Source: Marinifilum breve
GTDB taxonomy: Bacteria > Bacteroidota > Bacteroidia > Bacteroidales > Marinifilaceae
Direction: 5' to 3'
DNA length: 64,000 bases
Assembly (NCBI RefSeq): GCF_003202155.1
Contig: NZ_QFLI01000004.1
Coordinates: 248,001 to 312,000 of the forward strand
Shown: positions 27,785 through 37,196 of the stretch, piece by piece
Numbering within the stretch: position 1 is the stretch's first letter
How the letters are laid out: each line of letters begins with the position of its first letter
Translations under genes and position numbers: made by a program
The notes under the pieces: generated by a model
Databases searched by the model: none
Seen by the model: the letters and a program-made list of their open reading frames with translations, nothing else
Told to the model about the DNA's origin: nothing

Positions 27785-28426
27785 ATGAAAAAAGTCTTTC
27801 AAATCTTACTTGCCATAGCAATTGTTGCACTAGCTTACTTAAGCTACCAAAGTATTATGACTCCAATTGAATTTGGTAAAATTCAGAAGCAACGTTATGA
27901 TAGAATTATCGATCAATTAAAAGATATTCGTAAGGCGCAAGTTGCTTATAAAGATGTTAATGGTAAGTATACAGGAAGTTTCGATACTTTGATCAGTTTT
28001 ATCAAGACCGATTCAATGCCACTTGTAAAGTCAGAAGGAACTCTTACTGATGAGCAATATGAAGCTGGTATGACTGAAAAAGAAGCTGTAAAGAAAGGTT
28101 TCATCATTCGTGATACCATTATGATTGCTGCTCTTGATACTCTTTTTGGAAAAGAATATCCAATCGAAAACTTAAGATATGTTCCTTTTACTAAAGGTAA
28201 ACATCAATTTAAAATGGGTGCTGGTGTTTTCATTACTGGTTCTCAAGTTAAAGTACAAGTTTTCGAAGCTAAAGTTTCTAACATGATCATCTTCGAAGAT
28301 GTTTATGAAGAGTTCAATGAGGAAATTAAAGAAGAAAACGGAAACCGTATTCGTTTGAATAAATATCCTGGTTTGAAAGTTGGTTCACTTGAAGAAGCGA
28401 ACAACAATGCTGGTAACTGGGAATAA
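27785..28426 (+). CDS. Single-pass membrane protein, unknown
   Basis: This 213-residue protein has an N-terminal signal-anchor (KVFQILLAIAIVALAYLSY). The following helix, IIDQLKDIRKAQVAYKDVNGKY, is reminiscent of pseudopilin-like extracytoplasmic domains. Most of the chain would be periplasmic. The ATG at 27785 is preferred over a TTG at 27749. It is followed 11 bp later by the DUF3822 gene and rsmD, so the three form a transcription unit. Homologues next to DUF3822 are familiar in this phylum, but no function is known to me. Confidence 0.65.
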   Translation: MKKVFQILLAIAIVALAYLSYQSIMTPIEFGKIQKQRYDRIIDQLKDIRKAQVAYKDVNGKYTGSFDTLISFIKTDSMPLVKSEGTLTDEQYEAGMTEKEAVKKGFIIRDTIMIAALDTLFGKEYPIENLRYVPFTKGKHQFKMGAGVFITGSQVKVQVFEAKVSNMIIFEDVYEEFNEEIKEENGNRIRLNKYPGLKVGSLEEANNNAGNWE

Positions 28427-28437
28427 ACAAACTGTTT

Positions 28438-29286
28438 ATGAACGACCTTGTATTTGTTGATTCAACATTTGATAAAGACAAATCGAAAGAATATAAATTA
28501 TCCATCCGAGTTAGCTCGGATGGATTTTCTTTTTCTATACTCAATGCAAATAAGCACTGCGTAGCTCTAGAACGATTTAAAGTATTCAATCAGAATACTG
28601 AATCTGACATCTTAAATTCATTTAAAAAATTAATTAGAAACAATGAATTGCTCAATTTAGAATACAGTTCGGTTGCTGCACTTTGGGTTTCTAATCAAGC
28701 TGTAATCATTCCAAATGAATTTTTCAGTAAGGAATTTGCTTTTGAGAGCTACCAACTTTGTCACAATTTAAGTAGTGATGAAGAGTTGCATTGGAACGAT
28801 TTGGATCATTTGAGTTCGAAGAATGTTTTTGCTGTACCTTTATCCTTTAAAGAGATTCTTGCAAAACAATTTTCGACAATAGAATTCTTCCACAACTCTA
28901 CTCCATTTTATAAAACTGCCATAAAGGATGAAATTTCTGATAATCATCCTAAGGTTTATGTGAATTTGCAAAAGGAATATTTCCATATTATAATTCCCGA
29001 CAGAAATGGCAAACATTTTATAAATAGCTTTGTTTACAAAGAGGATGCTGACTTAACCTATCACATTTTAAATGTATACAAGCAGCAAAAACTAAATAAC
29101 GAAAGGAGTAAGCTAATATTGGATGGTTTGGTACAAGAAGAAAGTAAATCCATTCAGTTGCTAAAAAAATACCTTGCGAAAGTAGAAGTAAAACTTTTAC
29201 CTGCTAAACTTAGAATTAAAAATGAGATTCCTCACAAGGAATACAATCAATTCATTAATCTTTTAAATTTAACCGAGTGCGAATAG
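28438..29286 (+). CDS. DUF3822 family protein
   Basis: This 282-residue cytoplasmic protein is of the Bacteroidota-specific DUF3822 type. Alternating strands and helices (LSIRVSSDGFSFSILNANK, KVYVNLQKEYFHIIIPDRNGK) are consistent with an actin-like ATPase-fold relative, but no intact nucleotide-binding motif is obvious. It overlaps rsmD by 10 bp, the arrangement usual in the phylum, so the two are translationally coupled. Function unknown. Confidence 0.8.
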   Translation: MNDLVFVDSTFDKDKSKEYKLSIRVSSDGFSFSILNANKHCVALERFKVFNQNTESDILNSFKKLIRNNELLNLEYSSVAALWVSNQAVIIPNEFFSKEFAFESYQLCHNLSSDEELHWNDLDHLSSKNVFAVPLSFKEILAKQFSTIEFFHNSTPFYKTAIKDEISDNHPKVYVNLQKEYFHIIIPDRNGKHFINSFVYKEDADLTYHILNVYKQQKLNNERSKLILDGLVQEESKSIQLLKKYLAKVEVKLLPAKLRIKNEIPHKEYNQFINLLNLTECE

Positions 29287-29813
29287 TTAGTGGAACTCAC
29301 AAAGGAAGAAGAATAACCCCAGATAAAAGCTTTAAGGCTCGCCCTACAACCGATTTTGCAAAAGAGAACCTATTTAATGTTTTAAATAACATTGTAGAAA
29401 TTGAAGAATTAAGTGTTCTTGACCTTTTTGGAGGTACAGGTGGTATTAGTTATGAATTTGCCTCAAGAGGAGCTGAAAAAGTGATATGCGTTGAACTAAA
29501 TCATCGCCATTTTGCATTCATTCAAAAAACAGTTCAGGAACTGGGATTAGAGCAAATTCTTCCGATAAAATCGGATGTATTTCGTTTTGTGAAATCATGT
29601 CGCCAAAAGTTTGATATGATATTTGCAGATCCTCCATTTGATTTAAAAACTTTAAATACCATTCCTGATTTGATATTCGAAAAAGAATTATTGAATGAAA
29701 ACGGTACTTTAATTGTTGAACACGGATCTAAAAATGATTTCTCATCTCATCCGAATTTCACAGAAAAAAGAACCTACGGAAGTGTTAACTTTAGTTTTTT
29801 CGAATACAAATAA
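29277..29813 (+). CDS. rsmD: 16S rRNA (guanine-966-N2) methyltransferase RsmD
   Basis: Methylates G966 of 16S rRNA. The 178-residue enzyme starts with the family motif MRIVSGTHKGRRI at a GTG codon inside the end of the DUF3822 gene. It has SAM motif I VLDLFGGTGGISYEFASRGA and the catalytic ADPPFD. Length and ends match the family. Confidence 0.93.
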   Translation: MRIVSGTHKGRRITPDKSFKARPTTDFAKENLFNVLNNIVEIEELSVLDLFGGTGGISYEFASRGAEKVICVELNHRHFAFIQKTVQELGLEQILPIKSDVFRFVKSCRQKFDMIFADPPFDLKTLNTIPDLIFEKELLNENGTLIVEHGSKNDFSSHPNFTEKRTYGSVNFSFFEYK

Positions 29814-29929
29814 TAAGTATTAACCAACGAGTAAAAAAATAAGCATATTTTTATTACAGTGTAACCTACTCAAAACCGCTATATTACTGAGCTTACTCAG
29901 TTTTTATCGCAAAAAAAACACAACTAGAT

Positions 29930-29960
29930 ATTGCAAGTAAAAAAACTTGCATTATCTTTG
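29930..29960 (+). promoter_or_regulatory. Promoter of the tRNA-Asp array
   Basis: A perfect -7 element TATCTTTG (29953-29960) has a TTG -33 element about 19 bases upstream and lies 20 bases before the first tRNA. The spacer carries an inverted repeat, TGCAAGT/ACTTGCA, that could be an operator. The upstream part of the gap (29814-29929) is featureless. Confidence 0.7.
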
Positions 29961-29979
29961 CATCGCTATCAAAAAAAAC

Positions 29980-30053
29980 GGTCTGGTAGTTCAGTTGGTT
30001 AGAATACATGCCTGTCACGCATGGGGTCGCGAGTTCGAGTCTCGTCCAGACCG
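29980..30053 (+). tRNA. tRNA-Asp (GTC), copy 1
   Basis: A complete 74-base cloverleaf: acceptor GGTCTGG/CCAGACC, T arm GTTCGAGTC and anticodon GTC in CCTGTCACG. Discriminator G; CCA not encoded. Confidence 0.97.
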
Positions 30054-30130
30054 CTAAGAAGAGAAAGTTCTTTAAAATATTGAAACAAGAATAATCGAAG
30101 TTTAGGATTATTTAAGAACAATACCAATTT

Positions 30131-30204
30131 GGTCTGGTAGTTCAGTTGGTTAGAATACATGCCTGTCACGCATGGGGTCGCGAGTTCGAGTCTCGTCCAG
30201 ACCG
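30131..30204 (+). tRNA. tRNA-Asp (GTC), copy 2
   Basis: Identical to copy 1 over all 74 bases. The three following bases happen to read CCA. It lies 77 bases after copy 1. Confidence 0.97.
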
Positions 30205-30229
30205 CCAAGATTTGTTCTTAAAAAATTCT

Positions 30230-30303
30230 GGTCTGGTAGTTCAGTTGGTTAGAATACATGCCTGTCACGCATGGGGTCGCGAGTTCGAGTCTCGTCCAGA
30301 CCG
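30230..30303 (+). tRNA. tRNA-Asp (GTC), copy 3
   Basis: Identical to copies 1 and 2, 25 bases after copy 2. CCA not encoded. Confidence 0.97.
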
Positions 30304-30328
30304 CTAAAGATTATTCTTGAAAAATTTT

Positions 30329-30402
30329 GGTCTGGTAGTTCAGTTGGTTAGAATACATGCCTGTCACGCATGGGGTCGCGAGTTCGAGTCTCGTCCAGAC
30401 CG
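30329..30402 (+). tRNA. tRNA-Asp (GTC), copy 4
   Basis: Identical to copies 1-3, again after a 25-base spacer. Followed by CCA by sequence, as in copy 2. Confidence 0.97.
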
Positions 30403-30434
30403 CCAAAATAAATAACGTTATTTAATAACATTTT

Positions 30435-30508
30435 GGTCCGGTAGTTCAGTTGGTTAGAATACATGCCTGTCACGCATGGGGTCGCGAGTTCGAGTCTCGT
30501 CCGGACCG
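30435..30508 (+). tRNA. tRNA-Asp (GTC), copy 5
   Basis: Differs from the other four copies only in the acceptor stem: GGTCCGG pairs with CCGGACC, so a T-A pair is replaced by C-G on both sides. The compensatory change shows the copy is under selection and functional. Confidence 0.97.
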
Positions 30509-30520
30509 CTGAAGAAAATG

Positions 30521-30550
30521 AAGCCTTTGATTCTTTTGAGTCGAAGGCTT
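30521..30550 (+). terminator. Terminator of the tRNA array
   Basis: AAGCCTT pairs with AAGGCTT, with an inner GATTC/GAGTC helix, followed by an eight-T run 13 bases after the last tRNA. Confidence 0.85.
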
Positions 30551-30629
30551 TTTTTTATTGCTTTAAAAATTCTTGTTGGGCATCGATTTTTATTCGTATC
30601 TTAATTAAGTCAAAATAAAAATCACACTT

Positions 30630-31430
30630 ATGCAACAACAACTTTTTAACGAACTTTGGAAAAGATACACTGCGCAAAATCCTTCTGCGCAAGCTATACA
30701 TGATTTATTCTCAAACGAAGGAGAATTAGTTATCAACGATCATGTGGCGTTTCGTACTTTTGATGATCCTAGAATGAACATACAAGTTTTGGCTAAGAAA
30801 TTCTTGAGAGCAGGATACGAATATGTTGGCGAATACAAATTCGAAGACAAGCATCTAAATGCTGTTCATTTGGAACATCCTACCGAAGAAGCACCAAGAG
30901 TTTTTATATCAGAATTAATCCTATCTGAATTTTCTGAGAAGTTTCAGAAAATTATCAGAAAACATCTTAACTCTATTGGAAATGCTTATTACTCCGATCC
31001 TGATTTAATTTTTAAAGGTAGCGTTTGGGGTAAGCCTTCTTATGAAACTTATCAGAGCTTAAGAGAAGAGTCGGAATATGGAGCTTGGTTATATGTACAT
31101 GGATTCAGAGTAAATCATTTTACCGTTAGTATTAATGCTTTGAAAAAATATGATACCATTGAGAAGGTAAATCAGTTTTTGAAAGATAATGGATATCCAA
31201 TGAATACTTCTGGAGGTGAAATTAAAGGATCTCCCGAGGTTTACTTACAGCAATCATCAACCCTTTCAGATATTATTAAAGTAGAATTTGAAGAAGGCAC
31301 TTACGATATTCCTGCTTGTTTCTACGAATTTGCTATCCGTTATCCCGATGAGTCAGGAAAACTCTTTTCTGGTTTTATAGCTGCAAATGCCAATAAGATT
31401 TTCGATAGCACAAACTACAGAGAAGCATAA
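30630..31430 (+). CDS. DUF1338 protein (2-oxoadipate dioxygenase/decarboxylase-like)
   Basis: This 266-residue protein belongs to DUF1338. Its characterised members (HglS of Pseudomonas putida, YdcJ) are Fe(II) enzymes that convert 2-oxoadipate to D-2-hydroxyglutarate in lysine breakdown. Likely metal ligands are the His in INDHVAFRTF, the His in RVNHFTVSIN and the Glu in CFYEFAIRYP. It is shorter than HglS, as is usual for Bacteroidota members. No lysine catabolic genes are adjacent, so the substrate here is uncertain. The upstream TATCTTAA at about 30597 is a weak -7 candidate. Confidence 0.82.
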   Translation: MQQQLFNELWKRYTAQNPSAQAIHDLFSNEGELVINDHVAFRTFDDPRMNIQVLAKKFLRAGYEYVGEYKFEDKHLNAVHLEHPTEEAPRVFISELILSEFSEKFQKIIRKHLNSIGNAYYSDPDLIFKGSVWGKPSYETYQSLREESEYGAWLYVHGFRVNHFTVSINALKKYDTIEKVNQFLKDNGYPMNTSGGEIKGSPEVYLQQSSTLSDIIKVEFEEGTYDIPACFYEFAIRYPDESGKLFSGFIAANANKIFDSTNYREA

Positions 31431-31452
31431 TCAGATAAAACAATATTCAAAG

Positions 31453-31479
31453 AGCAAAATTCAAGAACTGGATTTTGCT
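31453..31479 (+). terminator. Terminator of the DUF1338 gene
   Basis: AGCAAAAT pairs with ATTTTGCT across an 11-base loop and is followed by a T run. Confidence 0.8.
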
Positions 31480-31561
31480 TTTTTTATGGGGAATTAACAA
31501 ATGTCACCAAAAATAGAACACAATCCTGTTATCTTTATGTGCAAAATCTAACACACCAAAA

Positions 31562-34117
31562 ATGAACAAACAACTAACACTAATGGTTCTTATTTGCCTA
31601 CTGTTATCAGCTTGCAATAAGAACACAAAAACTCTTCCTGTTGAAACAGGAGTCGCAAAAACTCTTGCTGATTATCGAAAAATGAATATTTCAAATTTGG
31701 AATATCATCTTCAGTTTGATATCCCGGAAGGAAAATCAGAAGAGATCCCTGGAAAAAATAAGATCATTTTTAACTTAGCGAGTACAGATCAGGATTTGCA
31801 AATTGATTTCCGCGAGAATGCCAATTTAATCAAATCGGTTAAGGCAAACGGAAAAGCATCTGCTTACCGATTTGAATCGGAACATGTAATCATCCCAAGG
31901 GAAGAATTAAATCTAGGACAAAATGAAATCGAACTGGAATTCATTGCGGGTAATACATCCTTAAATCGAAATGATGAATTCTTGTACACTCTTTTTGTGC
32001 CGGATCGTGCAAGAACTGCTTTCCCATGTTTTGATCAGCCTAATTTGAAAGCCAATTTTCAGCTGAACATGAGTGTTCCTTCGCATTGGAAAGCCATGGG
32101 GAATGGCAAATTAAACCAAACAAAAGAAGAAGGTGATAGAACTTTCTATGAATTTGCTAAAACCAAGCCTCTACCTACCTATTTATTCTCATTTGTAGCA
32201 GGTAAGTTCGAAACCATTACTCGTGAACACAATGGTCGCAAACACACCATGTACCATCGTGAAACTGATCCTGAAAAGTTGGCTAATAATACGGATGAAA
32301 TTTTCCAAATGTTATTCGAGTCATTGGATTGGCTAGAAGAATACACCGATGTTCCCTATCCATTTGCAAAATATGATATTGTTGTAATTCCATCATTCCA
32401 ATATGGCGGTATGGAACATACAGGAGCAACTCTGTACAATGCCTCGAGAATGTTTTTGGATAAGAATGCTACAAAAAACCGCTTATTGGCACGTGCAAAC
32501 TTAATTGCACACGAAACAGCCCACATGTGGTTTGGCGATTTGGTTACCATGAAATGGTTCGACCAGGTTTGGTTGAAAGAAATATTTGCCAACTTCCTTG
32601 CTGATAAAATTACCAATCCGAGTTTTCCTGAAATGAACCATAATTTAAAATTCCAGATGGCTCATTTTCCAAGTTCATTTAGTGTTGACAGAACTACTGG
32701 TCCAAATCCAATCAACCAGGTGTTACCTAACCTAAAAGATGCAGGAACAATGTACGGAGCCATCATTTATCACAAATCGCCAATTGTGATGAACATGTTG
32801 GAAAATATTACTGGAAAAGAAGCTCTGAAAAAAGGTTTACAAACCTATATGAAGAATTATGCATATAGTAATGCCAGCTGGGAAGATCTGATTGAAATTT
32901 TGGATGCAACCACAGAATTTGACTTGAAACAATGGAGCAAAGTCTGGTTTGATAAAGGAGGAAGACCAACACTGGAATGCAATCTAACATCTGAGAATGG
33001 AAAAATTAGTAAGTTGAGCATTTCGCAGAAAGATGCTCATGGAAATACCGGTGACTGGACACAAGATTTGAACCTAATTTTCGGATACAAAGATGAAAGC
33101 AAACATATTAAAGCAACAATCGATAAACCAAAGATATTAATTGCAGATGCCAATGGTTTAGATTTACCGGATTACATTATTCCAAACGGTAAAGGCGATG
33201 CATATGGATTCTTTAAACTGGATGAAAACAGCAAACAGTATTTGCTAAACGATTTTGATGGTATTAAAGATGATTTGGTTAGAGGAATTGCATTAATCAA
33301 TCTGTATGAAAATCTTCGTGAAAGATTTGTAACAGGTTCAGAATTTGTTTCAACACTAGAGAAACAAATTTCAAAGGAGCAAAATAGTTTGATTCTTGAG
33401 CGCATGCTTTCTTACTTAAAGTCTGCTTATTGGTTAGATTTAAATCAAGATGAAAGAAAACTACTAGGCAAAACATTAGAAGAAAGTCTGTGGATTAGAT
33501 TAAGCAGTGAACAAGACATGAGCAAGAAATCGAGCTTGTATTCTGCTTTAAGCAGTGTTGCGGAAACTCCAGAAAAATTATCTCAACTTTACAAAGTTTG
33601 GAAAGAAGAAATTGCCATTGGCGGTTTTAGCCTTTCGGAAACTAAAGCAACTGCATTGGCATGTAATCTGGCAATTAAAATGCCTGAAAAAGCTGATGAG
33701 TTAGTTAAAACACAAACAGAAAGAATCAAAAATCCCGATCGTAAAAAGAAAATGAATTTTGTCGCCCCTGCCCTTTCTGCAAATGCCGAGGTTCGCAAAG
33801 AATTCTTCGAGAGCTTAAAGAATGAGGAGAACAGACAAATTGAGCGATGGGCATTAGAAGGATTAGGTTACTTGAACCATCCATTAAGAGAACAGGAAGC
33901 ATTGAGTTACTTGCCACAAGCATTGGAGTTATTACAAGAAATTCAGGTAACTGGTGATATTTTCTTCCCTTACAATTGGCTAAGCACAAGTTATCGTGGT
34001 CACCAATCAAAAGAAGCTGGCGATATCACTCGCAAGTTCCTAGAAGAAAGACCTGATTACCCTGAGAATTTAAAATTGAAAATTTTACAGACTGCAGATG
34101 TAGTACTTAAGAAGTAA
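31562..34117 (+). CDS. M1-family zinc aminopeptidase, lipoprotein
   Basis: This 851-residue gluzincin aminopeptidase is attached to the envelope by a lipoprotein signal (lipobox LLSAC, Cys18). The zinc site HETAH is at 317-321, with the third ligand Glu340 exactly 18 residues later. The exopeptidase motif reads GGMEH, with His in place of the Asn of GAMEN, so N-terminal amine recognition may be slightly altered. A beta-saddle precedes the catalytic domain and a long helical C-terminal domain follows. A -7-like TATCTTTA lies about 30 bases before the start. It probably digests peptides in the periplasm. Confidence 0.93.
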   Translation: MNKQLTLMVLICLLLSACNKNTKTLPVETGVAKTLADYRKMNISNLEYHLQFDIPEGKSEEIPGKNKIIFNLASTDQDLQIDFRENANLIKSVKANGKASAYRFESEHVIIPREELNLGQNEIELEFIAGNTSLNRNDEFLYTLFVPDRARTAFPCFDQPNLKANFQLNMSVPSHWKAMGNGKLNQTKEEGDRTFYEFAKTKPLPTYLFSFVAGKFETITREHNGRKHTMYHRETDPEKLANNTDEIFQMLFESLDWLEEYTDVPYPFAKYDIVVIPSFQYGGMEHTGATLYNASRMFLDKNATKNRLLARANLIAHETAHMWFGDLVTMKWFDQVWLKEIFANFLADKITNPSFPEMNHNLKFQMAHFPSSFSVDRTTGPNPINQVLPNLKDAGTMYGAIIYHKSPIVMNMLENITGKEALKKGLQTYMKNYAYSNASWEDLIEILDATTEFDLKQWSKVWFDKGGRPTLECNLTSENGKISKLSISQKDAHGNTGDWTQDLNLIFGYKDESKHIKATIDKPKILIADANGLDLPDYIIPNGKGDAYGFFKLDENSKQYLLNDFDGIKDDLVRGIALINLYENLRERFVTGSEFVSTLEKQISKEQNSLILERMLSYLKSAYWLDLNQDERKLLGKTLEESLWIRLSSEQDMSKKSSLYSALSSVAETPEKLSQLYKVWKEEIAIGGFSLSETKATALACNLAIKMPEKADELVKTQTERIKNPDRKKKMNFVAPALSANAEVRKEFFESLKNEENRQIERWALEGLGYLNHPLREQEALSYLPQALELLQEIQVTGDIFFPYNWLSTSYRGHQSKEAGDITRKFLEERPDYPENLKLKILQTADVVLKK

Positions 34118-34137
34118 AAAGTATTAAGGAGAAAAAG

Positions 34138-34163
34138 TGGCTCTTCTGAAATTGGGAGGGCCA
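34138..34163 (+). terminator. Terminator of the M1 aminopeptidase gene
   Basis: TGGCTCT pairs with AGGGCCA (one G-T pair) and is followed by five T residues. Confidence 0.7.
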
Positions 34164-34280
34164 TTTTTGGTTTAACCACAAACGCGAATATTTTTCAAAA
34201 AGGAATTCAAAGAACATACATAGGAACACTCCATAACATCGAAAGCTTTATAGTCATTTTAAATTGTAGAATTTAAAAAA

Positions 34281-34314
34281 ATCCCCGCCAGGAATTAAAA
34301 TCTCTAGCCGGGAT
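34281..34314 (-). terminator. Terminator of the erythromycin esterase-like gene
   Basis: An imperfect ATCCCCGCC / AGCCGGGAT stem has an A run on its left, giving a U run in the minus-strand transcript, 11 bases beyond the stop at 34326. Confidence 0.65.
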
Positions 34315-34325
34315 ATTGTTAATTA

Positions 34326-35702
34326 CTAATTGTTTTCCGCTGCTGTCCCTGGACTCACCTCATGCAAATAAAAACAAGCATCCCATTCTGCCGGTTCCAT
34401 TTTCATGTAGTAATCGTTCTCTCTCAAATTAGTTTCATTCTCAAGCCAAGGATAAGCTTCAAGTGGAGCCTTACTCCAATCAATGAAATAATTTTTCTGA
34501 GCTATGGCTTGCATTGTTGTTTCCATCCCATCCAGTTTGACTTCTTGTATGTCATCAACAAACCTTTCAGCCGGACGTTGCCATTTGTTCCAGAATTTTC
34601 CTCCTCCATAACACATTCCAATTACGAAGAAATCCTTCCCCAATTCTTGTTTGATGAATTGGGACATAGGAGTAAAATTGCCCCAAACTCCATCTTGTAA
34701 CTGACTCTTGGTTTTGGTATGTACAACATGATTGATTAAAATGATTTTTGCCTCTTTTCTTTGCTGCAAAGCCCACAATACATTATGTGACATCATTAAC
34801 TCACGACCATTTAATCCAGCATAACGATGCGGTTCCATTCCTTTTCTATCAGCATAGTTTCGATAGTAGTTCTCTGCCATACGCATGGTAATGCAGTTTT
34901 GTCTTGCCCATTGATACTCTTCAGCGTTCCATTTAGCAACATACTTCTCTTCATTCTGATTGAAGTATTCAATTGTCTCATCGAAAATAATTGCCAACTG
35001 TGCTTTCTGTTCTGCACTTAACTTTTCCTGATAGTTTACTCTTGCCTGAGTGGTTCCCATTATTTTTAGGATCGGATCAAGCTTTTCTCTTAGTTGTTTT
35101 GCATAAGCAGGATCAACCTTTTGCAAATAATCGGTAATTCGTTTCACTGGTGGATACCAATTGGTATAAAATCCACCTATATCGGCTCCATAATACCTCA
35201 ATACATTATCATGAGACTGATTATATTCACGCATCCAGTCAATCAAACTACGGCCTTCTTCCCAAGCGCCATACATCTTATTGAAACCTTCTTTGTAAAT
35301 ATTTCCGCTTACATCTTTTCCCTGAATAAAATCATATACCATTCTCGATTCCGGCATTCCACTTTCTGTAATAACAGTGTTGAATCCTTTTTCCTGAACT
35401 AGGTATTGAATTAATCTTTCGTGCAGTTGCATCATTTCCTTGCAGTTGTGAAATCCTTCACTAATAGCTACCACACGTGCATCACCAATAGACTCAGCAA
35501 TGGCTTTTAAATCACTATTATCTGATGTCGGCAGTAAAGAGTTAATTACAACAGCATTTTTCTTTCCCCAAGCCACAAAGGCCTTTTCTGCATTTGCTAC
35601 AATCTCTTCTTTAGTATTTGCTTTGTTTGGAGTTGTGTTGCAACAGGAGAAAGATATTCCCGTCAACAAAATTGTGGTAATAGTTAGTTGTAAAATTTTC
35701 AT
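34326..35702 (-). CDS. Erythromycin esterase-family lipoprotein
   Basis: This 458-residue protein carries the erythromycin esterase (EreA/EreB, succinoglycan-biosynthesis-like) fold. Conserved elements include the His in SEGFHNCKEM, the Glu in ITESGMPESR, and the HNVLWALQ and INHVVHTKT segments. A lipoprotein signal with Cys-Cys at about 20-21 places it in the envelope. Many chromosomal members of this family do not hydrolyse macrolides, so resistance should not be assumed. Monocistronic. Confidence 0.85.
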   Translation of the reverse strand: MKILQLTITTILLTGISFSCCNTTPNKANTKEEIVANAEKAFVAWGKKNAVVINSLLPTSDNSDLKAIAESIGDARVVAISEGFHNCKEMMQLHERLIQYLVQEKGFNTVITESGMPESRMVYDFIQGKDVSGNIYKEGFNKMYGAWEEGRSLIDWMREYNQSHDNVLRYYGADIGGFYTNWYPPVKRITDYLQKVDPAYAKQLREKLDPILKIMGTTQARVNYQEKLSAEQKAQLAIIFDETIEYFNQNEEKYVAKWNAEEYQWARQNCITMRMAENYYRNYADRKGMEPHRYAGLNGRELMMSHNVLWALQQRKEAKIILINHVVHTKTKSQLQDGVWGNFTPMSQFIKQELGKDFFVIGMCYGGGKFWNKWQRPAERFVDDIQEVKLDGMETTMQAIAQKNYFIDWSKAPLEAYPWLENETNLRENDYYMKMEPAEWDACFYLHEVSPGTAAENN

Positions 35703-35821
35703 GAAATAGTGTGTTTGTGTTTTTTAGGAAGCTTAAAATTAGGAAAGATTTATCTTTTAACCACAAAGCACACTAAGGTGATTCACAAGGATCACAATAA
35801 AATATCGTAATTCGTAATTGA

Positions 35822-36265
35822 TTAGAATTTCTGTATCACTAAAACGCCAGCCAAAATTAAAAGCACACCTGCTATTCTTCCCCAGTTGATTGGTTGAACC
35901 GAAACTCCAAATAAGCCAAAATGGTCGATTATCAATGAAAAAGCCAATTGTCCCAATACGATTAGGGCAAAACTTAAAGCTGCACCCAAACGTGGTACCA
36001 AGAAGATGACTGATGATACATACACAGCTCCAATTGCTCCACCTATCCAGCCATGAAGAGGAGCTTCTTTAATAGCTTGCAACAAATTATTTGGCGTTCG
36101 CATGCCAAGCACCACAAAAAGTAGAATCGTACCACCAACAATAAAGTTGACCAATGCAGCCATTAGAGGTGCCTTAAGAAATGAACCCAACTTGGCATTC
36201 ACACTGGCTTGTATTGGCATTAAGCAGCCAACCAACAAAATCAAAATCATCAGGAAATATCTCAT
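35822..36265 (-). CDS. DMT-superfamily membrane protein, YdcZ/DUF606 type
   Basis: This 147-residue protein is almost wholly hydrophobic, with four to five predicted helices. The YdcZ/DUF606 pattern is visible: an MPIQASVNAKLG start after the first helix, and the SSVIFLVPRLGAALSFALIVLGQLAFSLIIDHFG-type core. These half-size members of the drug/metabolite transporter superfamily probably act as dimers. Substrate unknown. Confidence 0.85.
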   Translation of the reverse strand: MRYFLMILILLVGCLMPIQASVNAKLGSFLKAPLMAALVNFIVGGTILLFVVLGMRTPNNLLQAIKEAPLHGWIGGAIGAVYVSSVIFLVPRLGAALSFALIVLGQLAFSLIIDHFGLFGVSVQPINWGRIAGVLLILAGVLVIQKF

Positions 36266-36331
36266 AGCTTCTTCTTTTGTTGCAAAAATAGTTAATTCTA
36301 CGAGCTTATCTCTCTTACCTTATTAAATCGA

Positions 36332-37045
36332 TTATTGATTCATTGGAACTTCCATCAACAAAATTTTGGAGTCTTTCTCAGCTTTTATCGAAATGGTATC
36401 AGTTCCCCAAATGCCCATTCCATCTCTCTTTCGCAATTCCTGATTTTCAATGACTGCACTTCCTTCAATAACGAAAGCATAAACACCATAGTCATTTGAA
36501 TGGAGCTGATATTGATTATCGGTAGAAAGAGTGAACTGTCCCAAGTTGAACCATGCATTCTGATGGATCCATACTCCCTGATCATTGGCATTTGGAGATA
36601 GAATTTGATTGAACTGATTCTCCTTGGAAATATCGGCTATGGAAATCTGATCGTAACGAGGCTCTACCTGTTGTTGATTTGGAATTACCCAAATCTGAAG
36701 GAATTGCACTGCCCTATCGTGATTTTTATTGTATTCGCTGTGATAAACTCCAGTCCCAGCACTCATCACCTGAATATCGCCGGCTTTTATTCTTGCAATA
36801 TTCCCCATGCTATCCTTGTGCTCCAATTCTCCTTCCAAGGGTATCGAAATGATCTCCATATTCTCATGAGGATGTGTCCCGAATCCTTTTCCTGCATCAA
36901 CGGTATCGTCGTTGATAACTCGCAATACTCCAAACTGAATTCTGTCGGGATTGTAATAATTCGCAAAACTAAAAGTATGATAGGAATTCAGCCAGCCATG
37001 ATTGGCATGTCCCCTTGTGTTGGCCTTGTGCAATACTGTGTTCAT
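36332..37045 (-). CDS. Pirin-family protein
   Basis: This 237-residue bicupin has the iron-binding residues of pirins in FGTHPHENMEI and LEGELEHKD (three His and one Glu). Some pirins have quercetinase activity and others act as redox-sensitive regulators, and sequence alone does not say which. The ATG at 37045 (MNTVLHKANTRG) matches the family N-terminus better than the ATG 7 codons upstream. The neighbouring LytTR system is on the same strand but 150 bp away. Confidence 0.88.
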   Translation of the reverse strand: MNTVLHKANTRGHANHGWLNSYHTFSFANYYNPDRIQFGVLRVINDDTVDAGKGFGTHPHENMEIISIPLEGELEHKDSMGNIARIKAGDIQVMSAGTGVYHSEYNKNHDRAVQFLQIWVIPNQQQVEPRYDQISIADISKENQFNQILSPNANDQGVWIHQNAWFNLGQFTLSTDNQYQLHSNDYGVYAFVIEGSAVIENQELRKRDGMGIWGTDTISIKAEKDSKILLMEVPMNQ

Positions 37046-37196
37046 CGATTCTAATTTTTGTATCAATAAATAAACACTTAATGATTGGAAATGTTCGTAT
37101 TAATCTCTGCTACATTTATTCATTAAGATAGAATGATTTACCAAATAAAAAGCACTCTATGTTTTTACGAAAGATTACTAAATATTTAAATTTCTT

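Noticed and set aside
29999-30208. 69-codon minus-strand ORF
   Set aside because: It is the antisense translation of tRNA-Asp copies 1 and 2, a common false protein.
34326-35702. Macrolide resistance determinant
   Set aside because: The erythromycin esterase-like family is broad, and this chromosomal lipoprotein gives no evidence of drug hydrolysis.
35755-35800. ACCACAAAGCACACTAAGG-type intergenic sequence
   Set aside because: It resembles a degenerate dispersed repeat often seen in this phylum, but only one copy with weak echoes (near 34175) is in the window, so no element can be supported.
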